A DNA stretch of 46,897 bases from Sphaerotilus hippei (GTDB lineage: Bacteria > Pseudomonadota > Gammaproteobacteria > Burkholderiales > Burkholderiaceae_C), in NCBI RefSeq assembly GCF_003201595.1, contig NZ_QJJS01000024.1, positions 1 to 46,897 of the forward strand, read 5' to 3'. The position numbers were made by a program, and so were the translations under genes. The number at the start of each line of letters is the position of its first letter. The stretch's first letter is position 1. This document shows, in pieces, positions 9,176-20,025 of this stretch. Below the pieces are notes generated by a model. That model was not told the origin of the DNA, did not search any database, and worked only from the letters and a program-made list of their open reading frames with translations.

Positions 9176-11767
9176 ATGCTGCAAGCCTATCGCCAACACG
9201 TCGCTGAGCGCGCTGCGCTCGGTATCCCGCCCCTGCCGCTGGATGCCAAGCAAGTCGCCGATCTGATCGAGCTGATCAAGAATCCGCCCGCTGGCGAAGA
9301 TGCGTTCCTGCTGGACCTGCTGACCCATCGTGTGCCCCCGGGCGTGGACGATGCCGCCAAGGTCAAGGCCTCGTTCCTGGCCGCGGTCGCCCATGGCGAC
9401 CTGGCCGTCGGCCTGATCTCCAAGGCCAAGGCCACCGAGCTGCTGGGCACGATGGTCGGTGGTTACAACGTGCACCCGCTGATCGAGCTGCTCGATGACG
9501 CCGAAGTCGCCGGCGTCGCCGCCGAAGGTCTGAAGAAGACCCTGCTGATGTTCGACTTCTTCAACGACGTCGCCGAGAAGGCCAAGGCCGGCAATGCCCG
9601 CGCCAAGGAAGTCGTGCAGAGCTGGGCCGAGGCCGAGTGGTTCACCACCCGCCCCGAAGTGCCCAAGTCGATCACCGTGACCGTCTTCAAGGTGCCTGGC
9701 GAGACCAACACCGACGACCTGTCGCCCGCCCCCGACGCCTGGAGCCGCCCGGACATCCCGCTGCACTACCTGGCGATGCTGAAGAACACCCGCGAAGGCG
9801 CGGCGTTCACGCCGGAAGAGGACGGCAAGCGCGGCCCGATGCAGTTCATCGAGGACCTGAAGAAGAAGGGCAACCTCGTGGCCTACGTCGGCGACGTGGT
9901 CGGCACCGGCTCCTCGCGCAAGTCGGCCACCAACTCGGTGATCTGGGCCACGGGCCAGGACATCCCGTTCGTGCCGAACAAGCGCTTCGGCGGCGTCACG
10001 CTGGGCGGCAAGATCGCGCCGATCTTCTTCAACACGCAGGAAGACTCCGGCTCGCTGCCGATCGAGGTCGACGTGACCAAGCTCGAGATGGGCGACGTGG
10101 TCGACGTGCTGCCCTATGACGGCAAGATCGTGCGCAACGGCGAGACCGTGGTCGAGTTCAAGCTCAAGAGCGACGTGCTGTTCGACGAAGTGCGCGCCGG
10201 TGGCCGCATCAACCTGATCATCGGCCGCTCGCTGACCGCCAAGGCGCGCGAGTTCCTGGGCCTGCCCGCGTCCACGCTGTTCCGCCTGCCCTCGACGCCC
10301 ACCGCCACCAACGCCGGCTTCACGCTGGCGCAGAAGATGGTCGGCCGTGCCGTCGGCCTGCCGGAAGGCCAGGGCGTGCGCCCCGGCACCTACTGCGAGC
10401 CGAAGATGACCACCGTGGGTTCGCAGGACACCACCGGCCCGATGACCCGCGACGAGCTGAAGGACCTGGCCTGCCTGGGCTTCTCGGCCGACCTGGTGAT
10501 GCAGTCCTTCTGCCACACCGCCGCCTACCCGAAGCCGGTCGACGTCAAGACCCACCGCGAGCTGCCCAAGTTCATCTCCAGCCGCGGCGGTGTCGCGCTG
10601 CGTCCGGGCGACGGCGTGATCCACTCGTGGCTGAACCGCCTGCTGCTGCCCGACACGGTGGGCACCGGCGGTGACTCGCACACCCGTTTCCCGATCGGCA
10701 TCTCCTTCCCGGCCGGCTCCGGCCTGGTGGCCTTCGGTGCGGCCACCGGCGTGATGCCGCTGGACATGCCCGAGTCGGTGCTGGTGCGCTTCAAGGGCCA
10801 GATGCAGCCCGGCATCACGTTGCGCGACCTGGTGCACGCCATTCCGCTGTACGCCATCAAGGCCGGTCTGCTGACCGTCGCCAAGGCCGGCAAGAAGAAC
10901 GTGTTCTCGGGCCGCATCCTCGAGATCGAAGGCCTGCCGGACCTGAAGGTCGAACAGGCCTTCGAGCTGAGCGACGCGTCGGCCGAACGTTCGGCCGCCG
11001 GCTGCACCGTCAAGCTGAACCCCGAGCCGATCAAGGAATACCTCACCAGCAACGTCGTGCTGATGAAGAACATGATCGCCGACGGTTATGCCGACGCCCG
11101 CACGCTGGCGCGCCGCATCGAGAAGGTCGAGGCCTGGCTGGCCAAGCCCGACCTGCTCGAGGCCGACCAGGACGCCGAATACGCGGCCGTGATCGAGATC
11201 GACCTGAACGAGCTGACCGAGCCCGTGCTGTGCTGCCCGAACGATCCGGACGACGCCAAGCTGCTGAGCGAAGTCGCCGGCGCCAAGATCGACGAGGTGT
11301 TCATCGGCTCGTGCATGACCAACATCGGTCACTTCCGCGCCGCCTCCAAGCTGCTCGAAGGCAAGCGTGACATCCCGGTCAAGCTGTGGATCGCCCCGCC
11401 GACCAAGATGGACGCTTCGGAGCTGACCAAGGAAGGCCATTACGGCGTGTTCGGTGCCGCCGGCGCGCGCACCGAGATGCCGGGCTGCTCGCTGTGCATG
11501 GGCAACCAGGCACAGGTGCGTGAAGGTGCGACCGTGGTCTCGACCTCGACCCGCAACTTCCCGAACCGCCTGGGCAAGAACACCTTCGTCTACCTGGCGT
11601 CGGCCGAGCTGGCCGCGATCGCGTCCAAGCTGGGTCGCATCCCGACGGTGGCCGAGTACGCCGCCGACATGGGCGTGATCAATAAGGACGGCAGCAAGAT
11701 CTACACGTACCTGAACTTCGACAAGATCGAGGAGTATGCCGAGACCGCCAAGGGCGTGACCGCCTGA
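9176..11767 (+). CDS. acnB: Aconitate hydratase B
   Basis: Interconverts citrate and isocitrate. The 863-residue length and domain order (N-terminal HEAT-like helical domain, then swivel domain, then the three cluster domains) match AcnB rather than AcnA. The [4Fe-4S] ligands are Cys713 in [11 protein letters not shown] and Cys771 and Cys774 in [11 protein letters not shown], at the spacing seen in E. coli AcnB. GGAG lies 6 nt before ATG 9176. An in-frame start at 9128 is rejected because it would begin inside the leader, before that site. It is preceded by a palindromic operator and followed by two strong hairpins. AcnB proteins can bind RNA when the cluster is lost; nothing here shows whether this one does. 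Confidence 0.98.
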   Translation: MLQAYRQHVAERAALGIPPLPLDAKQVADLIELIKNPPAGEDAFLLDLLTHRVPPGVDDAAKVKASFLAAVAHGDLAVGLISKAKATELLGTMVGGYNVHPLIELLDDAEVAGVAAEGLKKTLLMFDFFNDVAEKAKAGNARAKEVVQSWAEAEWFTTRPEVPKSITVTVFKVPGETNTDDLSPAPDAWSRPDIPLHYLAMLKNTREGAAFTPEEDGKRGPMQFIEDLKKKGNLVAYVGDVVGTGSSRKSATNSVIWATGQDIPFVPNKRFGGVTLGGKIAPIFFNTQEDSGSLPIEVDVTKLEMGDVVDVLPYDGKIVRNGETVVEFKLKSDVLFDEVRAGGRINLIIGRSLTAKAREFLGLPASTLFRLPSTPTATNAGFTLAQKMVGRAVGLPEGQGVRPGTYCEPKMTTVGSQDTTGPMTRDELKDLACLGFSADLVMQSFCHTAAYPKPVDVKTHRELPKFISSRGGVALRPGDGVIHSWLNRLLLPDTVGTGGDSHTRFPIGISFPAGSGLVAFGAATGVMPLDMPESVLVRFKGQMQPGITLRDLVHAIPLYAIKAGLLTVAKAGKKNVFSGRILEIEGLPDLKVEQAFELSDASAERSAAGCTVKLNPEPIKEYLTSNVVLMKNMIADGYADARTLARRIEKVEAWLAKPDLLEADQDAEYAAVIEIDLNELTEPVLCCPNDPDDAKLLSEVAGAKIDEVFIGSCMTNIGHFRAASKLLEGKRDIPVKLWIAPPTKMDASELTKEGHYGVFGAAGARTEMPGCSLCMGNQAQVREGATVVSTSTRNFPNRLGKNTFVYLASAELAAIASKLGRIPTVAEYAADMGVINKDGSKIYTYLNFDKIEEYAETAKGVTA

Positions 11768-11790
11768 TCGGTGCCATGCTGAGGGCATGA

Positions 11791-11852
11791 GCAGGCGGCC
11801 ACGCCGCCTGCTGCGCGCACGAGGCCTGCCGGGGTGACCCGGCAGGCCTTTC
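11791..11852 (+). terminator. Tandem hairpins ending acnB
   Basis: The first hairpin is GCAGGCGGC/GCCGCCTGC (11791-11811, 3-nt loop). The second is a 12-bp perfect stem, AGGCCTGCCGGG/CCCGGCAGGCCT (11822-11849), with a GTGA tetraloop and a short T run. It lies between two converging genes and may also stop minus-strand transcripts, though no T run exists on that side. Confidence 0.7.
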
Positions 11853-11880
11853 CTGTTCCATGGGCGGTCCGAGCGCGGCC

Positions 11881-14800
11881 TCAGCCGGCCTCCAGCGCCA
11901 GCCTGAACTTCTGCAGCGCGGCGCGCAGCTTCCTGTGTTCACCCGACGAGGGCAGCAGCTCGATCAGCCAGGCCAGCTGGGATCGGATCGAATCCTGCTG
12001 GCCGGCGTTGCCCAGACGCCGCAGCAGTTCTTGCTGGGCCGCCACGAGGCGACGCCGCACCGGCTCGCGGTCCAGGCCCGAGCCGGCGGGGCCGTCGAGC
12101 ATCGCCCACAGCGCATCGACCCGGGTGGCCTCCAGTTTGGCCTGGGCGTGGAAGAACTGGCGCTGCTCGCCGTAGCGGCGCCGGCCGTCGGCCACCGCCT
12201 CGGCCAGCCAGGCGCTGCGCTGCGCCACCAGGGCGTCGAGCACGGAACGATCCCCTTGTGCCGCCAGCACGATCGCCGCGTCCAGCGTCTGCAGCGTCGG
12301 GTAGTGGTCACGCGTGCCCTCGAGCTGCAGCGACAGCTCGCTGGCGCTGCGACAGGCCTGGATCATCTCGAGCAGGTTCGCCTGCACGGTGTCGTCCTCG
12401 CCACGGCGGCGGCTCGCCAGGGCCGCACGTTTCCAGTACGAACCCAGCAGCGCCAGCCGCTCGGGCGTGCGCCCCAGCAGCAGCAGGGCCTGCAGGCGGG
12501 CATGGCCCGCCGCCAGCAGCCGGGCGCCTTCCGCGGCGGTCTGCGGCTGCCGGCCCAGCGCGTCGCCCAGCCGCACCTCGAGGTTGGCCAGCTGCTCGAT
12601 CGCCTTCAGGCTGGCGGCGGCCTCGTTGCAGCTGAGCGCCGCGCGGTAGTGCTCGATGGCCCGGGCCTTGTCGCCCAGGTCGGCCCAGGCCTGCGCCAGG
12701 CGCTCGCGCACCGGCGCCAGGTGGAAGAAGCGCGTGCGGGCCGCCTCCTCGATGCGCGCCAGGCGCACCTGGTAACGCTGCTGGTCCGGCGAGGCCACCG
12801 AGCCGATGCGGGCCAGCAGCCAGTCGAGGTCACCGAGCACCTGGCCCGCATGCAGGTAGTCGGGCGCCTGCCAGGCGTCGCGCTGCAGCTCCTTCAGACG
12901 GAAGCGCTCGTCGCCATACGCCTGGTAGGCCCCCCAGGTGTTGCTGGCGGGGTGGGCGCGCCAGGTGGTGGCCCGGGCCTGCAGCACCGCCTCGCCGAAG
13001 TTCGCGCCGTCGAGCAGGGCCGACCAGAAGGTGGTGGCGAAGGTCTCGGCCGCCGCATCGTCGACCGCCCAGCCGGCGGCGACCACCGCCTTGCAGCCCA
13101 TCTCGATGAACTCGGTGGCCAGGTTGGCGGCCAGCTGGCCCCAGCGCTGGGCTTCACCCTGCATGTTGCCCAGGTGGCAGCAGTTGAGGAACACCACTTC
13201 GGGCACCCGCCTGAGCTTGCTGACCTGTGCGGCGGTCAGGTAGGTGTCCGGACCCAGCACCACGCCGGTGAAGCGCTGCTCCCCTTGGGCGACCACCCCG
13301 TGGGCCGCCAGGTGGATGGCGCGGTAGCAGCCGTCGAACAGCGAGACCAGCACGGCCTGGCCTTCGGGCCGGTCGAGCCGGGTGACGGCGTAGGCCTTGT
13401 CCTGGAAGCGGCGCGCCACCTCGACGGCCTCCTGCCGGGCGCCGTCGAGCTCGACCAGGCCGGAACGGGTGTCGCCGACCACCAGCACCCGGCACTCGTC
13501 GACCGTCGCCACCTGGCGGCGCCCGTAGGGCGAGGCCAGCTGGCGCACCAGGCCCACCCGCGTGGCCAGCGGCTGCTCGTGCTGGCCCGCCTCGTCGCGC
13601 ATCATCTCCCACGGGTAGGCCGCGGCCACGGCGTCGACGCCGAGGATCAGGCCGCGCAGATCGGGCAGCGCGGCCTTGAAGCCGTTGGGCACCATCAGCT
13701 CGAACAGCGCCCGCGACAGGCCAGGCTGGTCCTGCGTGGACAGCGTGGCCGAGCGGATCAGGCCGTCGACCGCCTGGCGCTGGTCGGGCTCCTCGTTGAC
13801 CTCGTTGCGGGCCCGGTCGGTGACCAGCGTGAAACGCAGGCCCAGGCCCGGCCGTTCGGTGATGTGCACCCGCTGCCAGCCGTTGGCGCCGCCCCCGTCG
13901 CCCCGACGGCCGAGGTAGCGCCCCTGCCCCAGGTGGATGCGGCCGTCAAAGCGCAGGTCGTCGCTGAACTTGCCGTCGAGCGCCAGTTCACGCAGCGCGC
14001 CGGCCGCGGCGATGACCCGGGACTCCTCGTCCTCGAAGAGGGTGAGCGCCCCGAGCCGCACCGCCATCTTCGCCTGCCGCAGCATCAGGTTGGCACGGCG
14101 CAGCGCCTCGACCAGCGCGCGCACGCCCAGCTCCACGCTGAGCCCGGCATAACCGGTGCCCACCAGCAGCGTCGACAGGCCGATGGCCCGCACCTCGTCA
14201 CGCTCGGGGGGATGACCCTGAGCCCAGACCCGGGCGTATTCCAGCACGCCGCTGCACAGCGCGCGGGTCAGCTCGCCCGGCTGCAGCTCGCCCAGCGCGC
14301 CCAGCCCGACGACGATCGCGCCCCCCGGCCGGCTGCCCTCGAGCGGCGGCAGGAACACCATCGCATCCCCCGGCACGCTCGGATAGCGCCCCATCGCCTG
14401 GGCCCGCTTCAGCCCGTCGCCCAGGTGCTGGTCGAGGAACAGCGCACTGCCGCTGAGCGGGTCGTTGGCATAGGCACCGATCAGCACCGGCGTGTCCGCG
14501 CAGGCCAGGCTGCCGTGCACGATCGTCACCTCGACCGGCTCGCTGCGGCGCCGGGCCACCCGGCGGCCCGGCATGCGCCCGCCCACGGCGGCGGCCAGCA
14601 CCTCGTCGGCGCTCGGGTAGAGCGTGTGCACCGCCAGCGGCGCCGGGCTGAACTGCAGCGCACCGGCATCACGGGCCGCACCGAGCGAGGTCGGCAGGCG
14701 GCACTGGCCGGTGTCGATCAGGCGCACGTAGTCGTCGAAGGCCACCTCGTGGTCGAGCAGATCCCCGTGGGCGGCCTCGACGAACCAGGCCCGCAGCGCC

Positions 14801-17268
14801 TCGGGCCGCCCGGTCTCCCAGGGCACCCGGCCATCGCCCTGGCCGCTCCAGCCGATCTCGACCTGGCCGTCGACCAGCCGGATCGCCATCGGCGTGCGCT
14901 CCTTGCCACCGACGTAGAGCGTGCACTCGGGATCGAGCGGTGCGGCCTGGATCTGCTGCACCGCCGCACGCGCCTGCTGCAGCCGCCGTTCGTCGGGCAC
15001 GACCCAGCCGTCACCGGCCCCGCGGGCGCGGTCGAAGTCCAGGTCGGCCCCGCGGCTGCGGCCGGCCTGCCGGTTCTCGGCGTCCTGGGCATGCCAGGCC
15101 AGCCACTGCGCATGGCTGAAGTAGTCGCAGCCGTCGATCGCGACCTCGCCGGCCCCGCCGGGCACCGGCTTCACCGGCCAGGGCAGCAGCTCCAGCACGC
15201 CGGGGAAAGCGCTGACGATCGCCAGGAACTCGCGCATGTCGTGTTTCCAGTCGGCCCAGCGCTCGATCTTCTGCACGAAGGCGTCACGCCCCAGCAGCAC
15301 CGCGGCCATGCTGTGCGAACCGCCGTTGGGCGTGCCGAACTGCACCAGGCGGCTGCCCTCGACGGCCTTGAACCGGTCCCAGCGACCCTTCAGCGCCAGA
15401 CGGGCGACCAGCCCGCCCATCGAGTGCGCGACGATGCGCAGCGGCTGGCGGCGCAGGCGGGCGTCGTCCATCGCCTGGTCCAGCACGGCCCCGAAGCGCT
15501 GCGCCGCGTCGACGATGGACAGGCGCCAGTCGTAGGTGAAGGGCCGCAGCTCGTGGGTCTGCGCCAGGTGCTGGGCAAAACGCTCGTAGGACGCGTCCAT
15601 CCAGCCGTCGGTCTGCACCTCGGTCGCGTCGACCTGCAGCTGCTCCATCTGGCCGGCGGCCATGCTGAAGGGCTCGAACCAGATGCGGTTGCGTCCCCGC
15701 GCCAGGTGGCTGCCCATGATGCCGGGCAGCAGCAGCGCGATCGGCGCGGTGTCGCGCGGGCGGATGTGCACGCCCCCGCGGGCCAGCGGGGTGCGCGACG
15801 GTGCGGCCAGCCGCTCGAAGCCGCTGCTGTCGCCGGCCAGCGCCGCCAGCAGCGGCCTGACGCTGTCGGCGCGGCGGAAATAGCTCAGGTGGTGCACCGC
15901 CGGCCCGGCCAGCGCCTTCAGCCACAGCCCCTGCAGGCGCACGGCCCCCCCGCTCATCGACGGCGTGTTCACCACCAGGTCGGTCTCGCCGCCGTAGTAG
16001 GACTCGGACAGGCAGTCGCCCAGCCAGGACAGCAGCCCCTCGCCCTCGAAGTCACCGGCGATGACATGCAGCGACGCGTCGAGCTCCACGTCGGGCGCGT
16101 TCAGCAGCGCCACCAGCGGCGAGTCCGGCATCATCGCCTCGAGCCCCGGCAACAGCCGGGCATCGGTGCGGGCCCGCACCAGCGCCAGCGCCAGCGACTT
16201 CAGCAGGTCGCCGCCCCGGGCGATCGGCTGCAGCCCGGGCACCGCGCCCAGGCCGGCGCCCAGCAGGTTCAGCATCACCGTGGCCCAGCGATCGAGCCGG
16301 CCCGACGCGAGGGTCGTGCCACGCGCGGTGGCCGCCACGCGCACGAAACGCTCGACCCGCAGGCCGCGCTGCTTCATCTCGAGGCCCAGCGCACGCAGGC
16401 GGTCGGCGTCCTGCTCGGCGCCCTGCCGACCGGTGCGCTGCGCGTGCTGCAGGAAACGGTCGATGTCCTCCTCGGTGAACGGCGCCGCCCCGACCCGCTG
16501 GGCGCGCGCCAGCAGCTCGCCCAGCAGCCCCCCGCGGGAGTGGCTCACCAGGTGCAGGCAGGTGCCCCTGGGCAGGCGGCGGATCAGGTCGAGCACGTTG
16601 GCGATCGGCCCTTCGGTCAGCGAACGGTGCTCGTAGCCGTAGATCCGGTCGCCATACAGGCGACGCAGCGTGTCCCGGGCGTCCAGCTCGCTCTTGCCGC
16701 CGCCCCACAAGGCCCGGAAGCTGCCTTCGCAGCTCGAGGCCGTGCCGTGCAGGAACAGCAGCACCGGCCCGGCCTGCGCCGGCAGGGCCTCGACCGGCTC
16801 GGGCGCCCAGCGCTCGGTCGGCAGGCGATGCAGGCCCAGGCGGTGATCGAGCTGGCTGTCCTGGAACGCCCCGGCCGCCAGCACCGCCGTCACGCCGACC
16901 GGACCGGTGCGGTAGACCTTCAGCGCCTTCAGTGCCCAGGTGCCGAGCCCGTCGCGGCGGGTGCCGGCCAGCGCATGGGGCCCCGCCAGCCGCAGGGCCG
17001 GACCGACCGTCAGCGTGGCCGGCGCGTCCGCCCCGCGTGAGGTCGCCGGACCGAGGTAGCGCGACGCATCCTCGGCCGCGACCAGCAGCTGCACGCCGTT
17101 GTCGAGCACCAGCTCCAGCACCCCGTCGGCGGGCAGCTCCAGCCGGGTCGGCTCATCGCCTTCACCGCGGGCCGCACCGGCCAGCGTGTAGTGGTCGGCC
17201 GACCAGCCGGCAGCCGCCTCCTGGGTGACGGCGCTGGCATGCAGGCTGAGCACGACGGTGGCGGACAT
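11881..17268 (-). CDS. Giant CHAT-domain (caspase-like) protease fused to two lipase-like hydrolase segments
   Basis: A 1795-residue protein in five parts. An N-terminal beta-rich region (1-160) is followed by alpha/beta-hydrolase segment A (about 165-440) with oxyanion-type LFLHGTAS (171-178) and nucleophile elbow SHSRGG (Ser244). Segment B (about 508-840) has LLLPGIMGSHL and AHSMGG (Ser616), resembling LCAT/PGAP1-type lipases. A linker domain (about 910-1070, IVVGLGALGELQPGELTRAL) recalls a segment common in CHAT proteins. The CHAT domain (about 1180-1460) carries the probable His/Cys dyad His1323 (IHLAAHG) and Cys1364 (FLNCCHLG). A helical, partly TPR-like tail (about 1500-1790) ends it. 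AGGAG lies 6 nt before ATG 17268. It stands alone, convergent to acnB. Substrate and trigger are unknown. A death effector or regulated hydrolase is inference. Confidence 0.88.
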   Translation of the reverse strand: MSATVVLSLHASAVTQEAAAGWSADHYTLAGAARGEGDEPTRLELPADGVLELVLDNGVQLLVAAEDASRYLGPATSRGADAPATLTVGPALRLAGPHALAGTRRDGLGTWALKALKVYRTGPVGVTAVLAAGAFQDSQLDHRLGLHRLPTERWAPEPVEALPAQAGPVLLFLHGTASSCEGSFRALWGGGKSELDARDTLRRLYGDRIYGYEHRSLTEGPIANVLDLIRRLPRGTCLHLVSHSRGGLLGELLARAQRVGAAPFTEEDIDRFLQHAQRTGRQGAEQDADRLRALGLEMKQRGLRVERFVRVAATARGTTLASGRLDRWATVMLNLLGAGLGAVPGLQPIARGGDLLKSLALALVRARTDARLLPGLEAMMPDSPLVALLNAPDVELDASLHVIAGDFEGEGLLSWLGDCLSESYYGGETDLVVNTPSMSGGAVRLQGLWLKALAGPAVHHLSYFRRADSVRPLLAALAGDSSGFERLAAPSRTPLARGGVHIRPRDTAPIALLLPGIMGSHLARGRNRIWFEPFSMAAGQMEQLQVDATEVQTDGWMDASYERFAQHLAQTHELRPFTYDWRLSIVDAAQRFGAVLDQAMDDARLRRQPLRIVAHSMGGLVARLALKGRWDRFKAVEGSRLVQFGTPNGGSHSMAAVLLGRDAFVQKIERWADWKHDMREFLAIVSAFPGVLELLPWPVKPVPGGAGEVAIDGCDYFSHAQWLAWHAQDAENRQAGRSRGADLDFDRARGAGDGWVVPDERRLQQARAAVQQIQAAPLDPECTLYVGGKERTPMAIRLVDGQVEIGWSGQGDGRVPWETGRPEALRAWFVEAAHGDLLDHEVAFDDYVRLIDTGQCRLPTSLGAARDAGALQFSPAPLAVHTLYPSADEVLAAAVGGRMPGRRVARRRSEPVEVTIVHGSLACADTPVLIGAYANDPLSGSALFLDQHLGDGLKRAQAMGRYPSVPGDAMVFLPPLEGSRPGGAIVVGLGALGELQPGELTRALCSGVLEYARVWAQGHPPERDEVRAIGLSTLLVGTGYAGLSVELGVRALVEALRRANLMLRQAKMAVRLGALTLFEDEESRVIAAAGALRELALDGKFSDDLRFDGRIHLGQGRYLGRRGDGGGANGWQRVHITERPGLGLRFTLVTDRARNEVNEEPDQRQAVDGLIRSATLSTQDQPGLSRALFELMVPNGFKAALPDLRGLILGVDAVAAAYPWEMMRDEAGQHEQPLATRVGLVRQLASPYGRRQVATVDECRVLVVGDTRSGLVELDGARQEAVEVARRFQDKAYAVTRLDRPEGQAVLVSLFDGCYRAIHLAAHGVVAQGEQRFTGVVLGPDTYLTAAQVSKLRRVPEVVFLNCCHLGNMQGEAQRWGQLAANLATEFIEMGCKAVVAAGWAVDDAAAETFATTFWSALLDGANFGEAVLQARATTWRAHPASNTWGAYQAYGDERFRLKELQRDAWQAPDYLHAGQVLGDLDWLLARIGSVASPDQQRYQVRLARIEEAARTRFFHLAPVRERLAQAWADLGDKARAIEHYRAALSCNEAAASLKAIEQLANLEVRLGDALGRQPQTAAEGARLLAAGHARLQALLLLGRTPERLALLGSYWKRAALASRRRGEDDTVQANLLEMIQACRSASELSLQLEGTRDHYPTLQTLDAAIVLAAQGDRSVLDALVAQRSAWLAEAVADGRRRYGEQRQFFHAQAKLEATRVDALWAMLDGPAGSGLDREPVRRRLVAAQQELLRRLGNAGQQDSIRSQLAWLIELLPSSGEHRKLRAALQKFRLALEAG

Positions 17269-17611
17269 GGCGGTCTCCTGAAGGTGACTTGTTCATTGCC
17301 GGCACCGAGTCTAGGCCGACAAGGCCGGCAAGCCCAGCTCCGCAACCCCTTGTTCAGGGGATCGGGTGACAGATGGTTTCGAATGTGCAAACCGGTCGCC
17401 TGACCCGGTCATTCTTCATGACGAATGCGCCACGGAAATCCCGCGTCAGTTTCTCGTCAATTTGACTGGAATCAATGAATGAATCGAAATCAGGCCGTCC
17501 ATTCCCTTCGCCAGCACGACGGAGATCAACACCGCCAATCAGGTGCTTATTTGATCGAAAGGATTTCCGGAGCCACTTCGATACTCGTCACCCGATAAAG
17601 GAATCCATCTG
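17269..17611. other. Intergenic region between divergent CHAT and chemotaxis genes
   Basis: 343 bp between two genes that start outward, so it must hold both promoters. It is visibly richer in A/T than its flanks around 17400-17600. No convincing -35/-10 pair, operator repeat or RNA structure could be picked out by eye. Confidence 0.5.
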
Positions 17612-19579
17612 ATGACCGTTCGTTCCTCACCATGGCGGAGCGCCGGTGTCGGCACCAAGCTGACGCTGGGCGCCTTCGCCCTGATCACCGTCGCCCTGGC
17701 CTTGTTCGTGTGGGCCATCGGACATTCGGTGAGCCGGGCCATCGAGGCCCGGGCCGCCGAGGAGCTGCAGGAGAAGACGCGGCTGCTGACGGATCTGGTC
17801 GACACCTCCGACAAGGACCTGAAGGCCCGCACCGGATTCCTGGCCCGGGCGCTGCAGCAGCGACTGGCCGGGCGTTTCGAGCTCAGCGCCGACACCGTCG
17901 ACATCCACGGGGTCGCCACCCCGACGCTGCGGCGCGACCAGCAGCCGCTGAACCTCGACTTCACCCTCGTCGACGATTTCACCCGCACGACCGGCGCGGT
18001 CGCCACCGTGTTCGCCAAGAGCGGCGACGACTTCGTGCGCATCACCACGTCGCTGAAGAACGCCAGCGGCGAGCGCGCGGTCGGCACGCTGCTCGACCGC
18101 GCGCACCCCGGCTGGCGCGCCACCCGCGACGGCGCGAGCTACACCGGCCTGGCCACGCTGTTCGGCCGCCAGTACATGACGCAGTACGACCCGATCAAGG
18201 ACGAACAGGGCCGCATCGTCGGCCTGAGTTTCATCGGTCTCGATTTTTCCGAATACCTGGCCCACCTCAAGACCACGCTGCAGAACATCCGGATCGGCCA
18301 GGCGGGTTATTTCTACGTGCTCGACGCCCGGCCGGGACCGCACCTCGGCGACCTGATCGTGCACCCGACCCGGGCGGGCCAGAACATCTTCGACCAGAAG
18401 GATTCGAGCGGCCGGGCCTTCATCCGGGAGATGGTCGAGCGCAGGAATGGCGCCATCCGGTATCCATGGCAGAACCAGGAACTCGGGGAAACCAGCGCAC
18501 GCGACAAGATCGTCGCCTTCTCCTACGTGAAGAACTGGGACTGGATCATCGCCGGAGGCACCCACGTCGACGAATACACCGCCGAGATCACCAGCCTGCG
18601 GAACCTGTATGCGCTGATGGGCGCCGGCTTCGTGGCCCTCATCTGCGCCCTGCTCTACCTGCTGGTGCGGCGCCTGGTCACCGTCCCGCTGGCCCAGGCC
18701 AGCCAAGCCGCTCGGGCCATTGCCGCAGGCGACCTGACGGTGGCGCTGCGCTCGGATCGGCGTGACGAGATCGGCACCCTGATGGCGGCCATGGACCGCA
18801 TCGGCAGCAGCCTGACCGGGGTCGTGCGCTCGGTGCGGCAGAACTCCGAAAGCGTGGCCACCGCCTGCGGCGAGATCGCCCAGGGCAACCAGGACCTGTC
18901 CGCCCGCACCGAAAGCCAGGCCAGCGCGCTGCAGCAGACCGCCGCGTCGATGGAAGAGCTGGGCTCGGTCGTGCGGCAGAACGCCGGCAACGCCCGCCAG
19001 GCCGACCAGCTGGCCCGGGACGCCAGCACCGTGGCGATCGAAGGCGGACGGGTCGTGGCCGAGGTCGTCGACACGATGAAGGACATCAACGCCTCGAGCC
19101 GGCGCATCGCCGACATCATCCAGGTCATCGACGGCATCAGCTTTCAGACCAACATCCTCGCGCTCAACGCCGCGGTGGAGGCGGCCCGCGCCGGTGAATC
19201 CGGCCGGGGCTTCGCCGTCGTCGCCAGCGAGGTGCGCACCCTTGCCAGCCGCAGCGCCAACGCCGCCCGGGAGATCCGCAGCCTGATCCACGACAGCGTC
19301 GAGCGGGTCGAGAGGGGCAGCGCGCTGGTCGACCAGGCCGGCGCCACCATGTCCGACGTGGTCGACGGCATCCACCGGGTCAGCACGCTGATGGGCCAGA
19401 TCAGCACGGCCAGCACCGAGCAGGACACCGGCGTGGCCCAGGTCGGCGAGGCCGTGACCCAGATCGATCAGGCCACGCAGCAGAACGCCGCGCTGGTCGA
19501 GCAGATGGCCGCAGCCGCGGCCAGCCTCAGCGCGCAGGCCGACGACCTGGTGCGCTCGGTGGCGGTCTTCAGGGTGTAG
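17612..19579 (+). CDS. Methyl-accepting chemotaxis protein with Cache sensor
   Basis: A 655-residue transmembrane chemoreceptor. A first membrane helix at about 17-38 is followed by a periplasmic sensor (about 40-330) of the fused Cache type, with the phrases [14 protein letters not shown] and [15 protein letters not shown] second helix spans about 333-352. A HAMP domain (about 354-407, ending [13 protein letters not shown]) follows, then the coiled-coil signalling domain. Its hairpin tip (about 507-545) reads [19 protein letters not shown] and continues with the conserved [20 protein letters not shown] block. AAAGGA lies 9 nt before the ATG. It probably couples to CheA/CheW encoded elsewhere, since no che genes are nearby. 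The C-terminus lacks a CheR-tethering pentapeptide. The ligand is unknown. Confidence 0.95.
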   Translation: MTVRSSPWRSAGVGTKLTLGAFALITVALALFVWAIGHSVSRAIEARAAEELQEKTRLLTDLVDTSDKDLKARTGFLARALQQRLAGRFELSADTVDIHGVATPTLRRDQQPLNLDFTLVDDFTRTTGAVATVFAKSGDDFVRITTSLKNASGERAVGTLLDRAHPGWRATRDGASYTGLATLFGRQYMTQYDPIKDEQGRIVGLSFIGLDFSEYLAHLKTTLQNIRIGQAGYFYVLDARPGPHLGDLIVHPTRAGQNIFDQKDSSGRAFIREMVERRNGAIRYPWQNQELGETSARDKIVAFSYVKNWDWIIAGGTHVDEYTAEITSLRNLYALMGAGFVALICALLYLLVRRLVTVPLAQASQAARAIAAGDLTVALRSDRRDEIGTLMAAMDRIGSSLTGVVRSVRQNSESVATACGEIAQGNQDLSARTESQASALQQTAASMEELGSVVRQNAGNARQADQLARDASTVAIEGGRVVAEVVDTMKDINASSRRIADIIQVIDGISFQTNILALNAAVEAARAGESGRGFAVVASEVRTLASRSANAAREIRSLIHDSVERVERGSALVDQAGATMSDVVDGIHRVSTLMGQISTASTEQDTGVAQVGEAVTQIDQATQQNAALVEQMAAAAASLSAQADDLVRSVAVFRV

Positions 19580-19607
19580 CCCCCCGCCGGAGCGGCTCGA
19601 GCACCCT

Positions 19608-19636
19608 GCCCGCCAGCATGCGCTGGCGGGCTTTTT
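19608..19636 (+). terminator. Rho-independent terminator after the chemoreceptor
   Basis: A 10-bp perfect stem, GCCCGCCAGC/GCTGGCGGGC (19608-19617 with 19622-19631), has loop ATGC and is followed by TTTTT. It lies 28 bp after the stop codon. Confidence 0.9.
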
Positions 19637-20025
19637 GACGTCCGATGGCTTCGCCACCGCCGCGCCGCGGTGCGCCACACCGATTGCGTTCCCGCAACGG
19701 CCCTCGAAAGGGACGGGCATTTCCCGGGCAGTCGTCCTACAATAAATTGTGAATGACTGTAACCTCACACTCGCCATGCTGACGACGCCCTGTCGGGGCC
19801 GCGAGTTGCCGCTCGGCTATTTCTGCTCCGTGACACCGCCCTGAGCGCGGTCGGCCGCCGGCAACTTCCTGCTGCACCGCGGCCCTGCGGCTGACGGATC
19901 CATCCCGGGTCCGTCCCGTTCGTTCGACCTGAACCCGGACACATCGGATCGCCGATGTGCAGCCTCGCCATGCCGCGCCCGTGCGCGGCCTGCCCGCCGC
20001 CGCCCAACCTCCAGTTCACAGCGCC
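19637..20025. other. Upstream region of the acyltransferase gene
   Basis: 389 bp with no gene I can support. A TACAAT hexamer at 19738-19743 within an A/T-rich patch could be a -10 element, but no good -35 lies 16-18 bp before it. The rest is GC-rich leader without a recognisable motif. The acyltransferase lacks a clear ribosome-binding site at its end. Confidence 0.4.

Noticed and set aside
11860-17040. 1726-codon plus-strand open frame opposite the CHAT gene
   Set aside because: It is a GC-bias shadow: low-complexity His/Arg/Gln-rich product, no domain, no ribosome-binding site, while the minus-strand frame has clear motifs.
17592-17598. CCGATAA as a flagellar sigma-28 -10 element before the chemoreceptor
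   Set aside because: No TAAA-type -35 lies 15 bp upstream, and it is very close to the start codon.
19748-19769. CRP-like inverted repeat TGTGA...TCACA before the acyltransferase gene
   Set aside because: The half-sites are 12 bp apart instead of 6, so it does not fit a CRP/FNR site.
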